Assembly (NCBI RefSeq): GCF_001650635.1 | Contig: NZ_LWQU01000163.1 | Coordinates: forward strand, 1-64,000 | From: Magnetospirillum moscoviense | GTDB lineage: Bacteria > Pseudomonadota > Alphaproteobacteria > Rhodospirillales > Magnetospirillaceae | DNA: 64,000 bases | Direction: 5' to 3' | Part shown: positions 63,604-64,000 of the stretch, piece after piece | Position numbering within the stretch: position 1 is the stretch's first letter | Layout: each line of letters starts with the position of its first letter | Made by a program: the position numbers and the translations under genes | Notes under the pieces: generated by a model | What the model saw: only the letters and a program-made list of their open reading frames with translations | Told to the model about the DNA's origin: nothing | The model's database searches: none

Positions 63604-63661
63604 CAGCGGGCGGGCTTGCCCGTTTCCTCTCGCCCAATCTCATCCCCCAAGGAGGTCAGCG

Positions 63662-64000
63662 ATGTCTCGCGCGTTCGTGTTTCCCGGTCAGGGCTCGCAG
63701 GCGGTCGGCATGGGCCGCGAACTGGCCGAGGCCTTCGCCGAGGCCCGCCATGTCTTTCAGGAAGTCGACGACGCCCTGTCGCAGAAGCTGTCGGCCCTGA
63801 TGTTCGAAGGCCCCGAGGATCAGCTGACCCTGACCGAGAACGCCCAGCCGGCCCTGATGGCGGTCAGCCTGGCGGTGGTCCGCGTGCTGGAAGCCCAGGG
63901 CGGCCTGGACCTGGCCAAGGATGCCCTGTTCGTCGCCGGCCATTCGCTGGGCGAATATTCGGCGCTGGCCGCCGCCGGCACCTTCTCGCTGGGCGATACC
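63662..64000 (+). CDS. fabD: Malonyl-CoA:ACP transacylase (5' part)
   Basis: The first 113 residues are present and the gene is cut by the window edge. FPGQGSQAVGMG (8-19) and the active-site GHSLGEYSALAA (nucleophile Ser) identify FabD, which loads malonyl groups onto ACP for fatty acid synthesis. AAGGAGGT gives a strong ribosome site. Confidence 0.93.
   Translation, partial: MSRAFVFPGQGSQAVGMGRELAEAFAEARHVFQEVDDALSQKLSALMFEGPEDQLTLTENAQPALMAVSLAVVRVLEAQGGLDLAKDALFVAGHSLGEYSALAAAGTFSLGDT

Overview
The window reads as ordinary chromosome from a GC-rich alphaproteobacterium. A Rhodospirillales organism close to Magnetospirillum fits best. The reasons are an alpha-type ParE, the rpsF-rpsR-DUF2232-rplI order, a purQ-purL pair, many chemotaxis and c-di-GMP signalling genes, several c-type cytochromes, and a hairpin repeat of a kind I associate with that group. 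The genus is inferred from content and not proven. Both window ends lie in chromosomal sequence; fabD is cut by the right edge. No intergenic gap exceeds 300 bases, no CRISPR array was seen, and the only intact RNA gene found is one tRNA-Leu.

Left part (1-17.7 kb). A minus-strand cluster holds an RloA-like AAA ATPase, an RloB-like Toprim protein and a YciA-type thioesterase. The first two look like a split OLD/AbiL-type phage defence pair beside parE. Then come parE, a SlyD-like isomerase, a small Cys-rich protein, the monothiol glutaredoxin grxD and bolA (Fe-S/iron handling) with an unknown membrane gene lodged between them, a RarD-like permease, a complete branched-chain amino acid type ABC operon (substrate protein, livH, livM, livG, livF), purQ-purL without a neighbouring purS, a DUF218 protein, a methyltransferase, and a DsrC homologue that lacks both functional cysteines.

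Signalling and metal region (17.9-34 kb). A FIST sensor protein, a large Cache/GAF/HD-GYP protein and a PAS-MCP-PilZ receptor are adjacent. An RND heavy-metal efflux set follows: a His-rich periplasmic protein, a fused adaptor, a CzcA/CusA-like pump and a cytochrome c with an extra N-terminal domain. Next is a translationally coupled periplasmic binding protein, histidine kinase and CheY-like regulator.

Metabolic middle (34-54 kb). This holds ubiX, a YdcH protein, a propionyl-CoA synthetase with an attenuator-like leader, a sugar-phosphate mutarotase, a second HD-GYP protein, a RoxA/peroxidase-like di-heme lipoprotein, a MocR regulator coupled to a ChrA transporter, an MFS permease with a YdjC deacetylase, a polyprenyl-type glycosyltransferase followed by an Rrf2 regulator, a PAS-MCP, and tandem phosphoglucomutase and phosphomannomutase genes separated by a 28-bp inverted repeat.

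Right part (54-64 kb). A second kinase/binding-protein pair is followed by a 55-bp duplication of the tRNA-Leu 3' half that brackets a 645-bp AT-richer remnant, which I read as the scar of an integrated element. After that come a [2Fe-2S] ferredoxin, a TetR regulator, the S6-S18-DUF2232-L9 operon, a bacteriohemerythrin, nagB and the start of fabD. Two families of hairpin-forming repeats are scattered through the window (72-118 with 54330-54376; 37179-37220 with 59664-59705 and 59718-59756).
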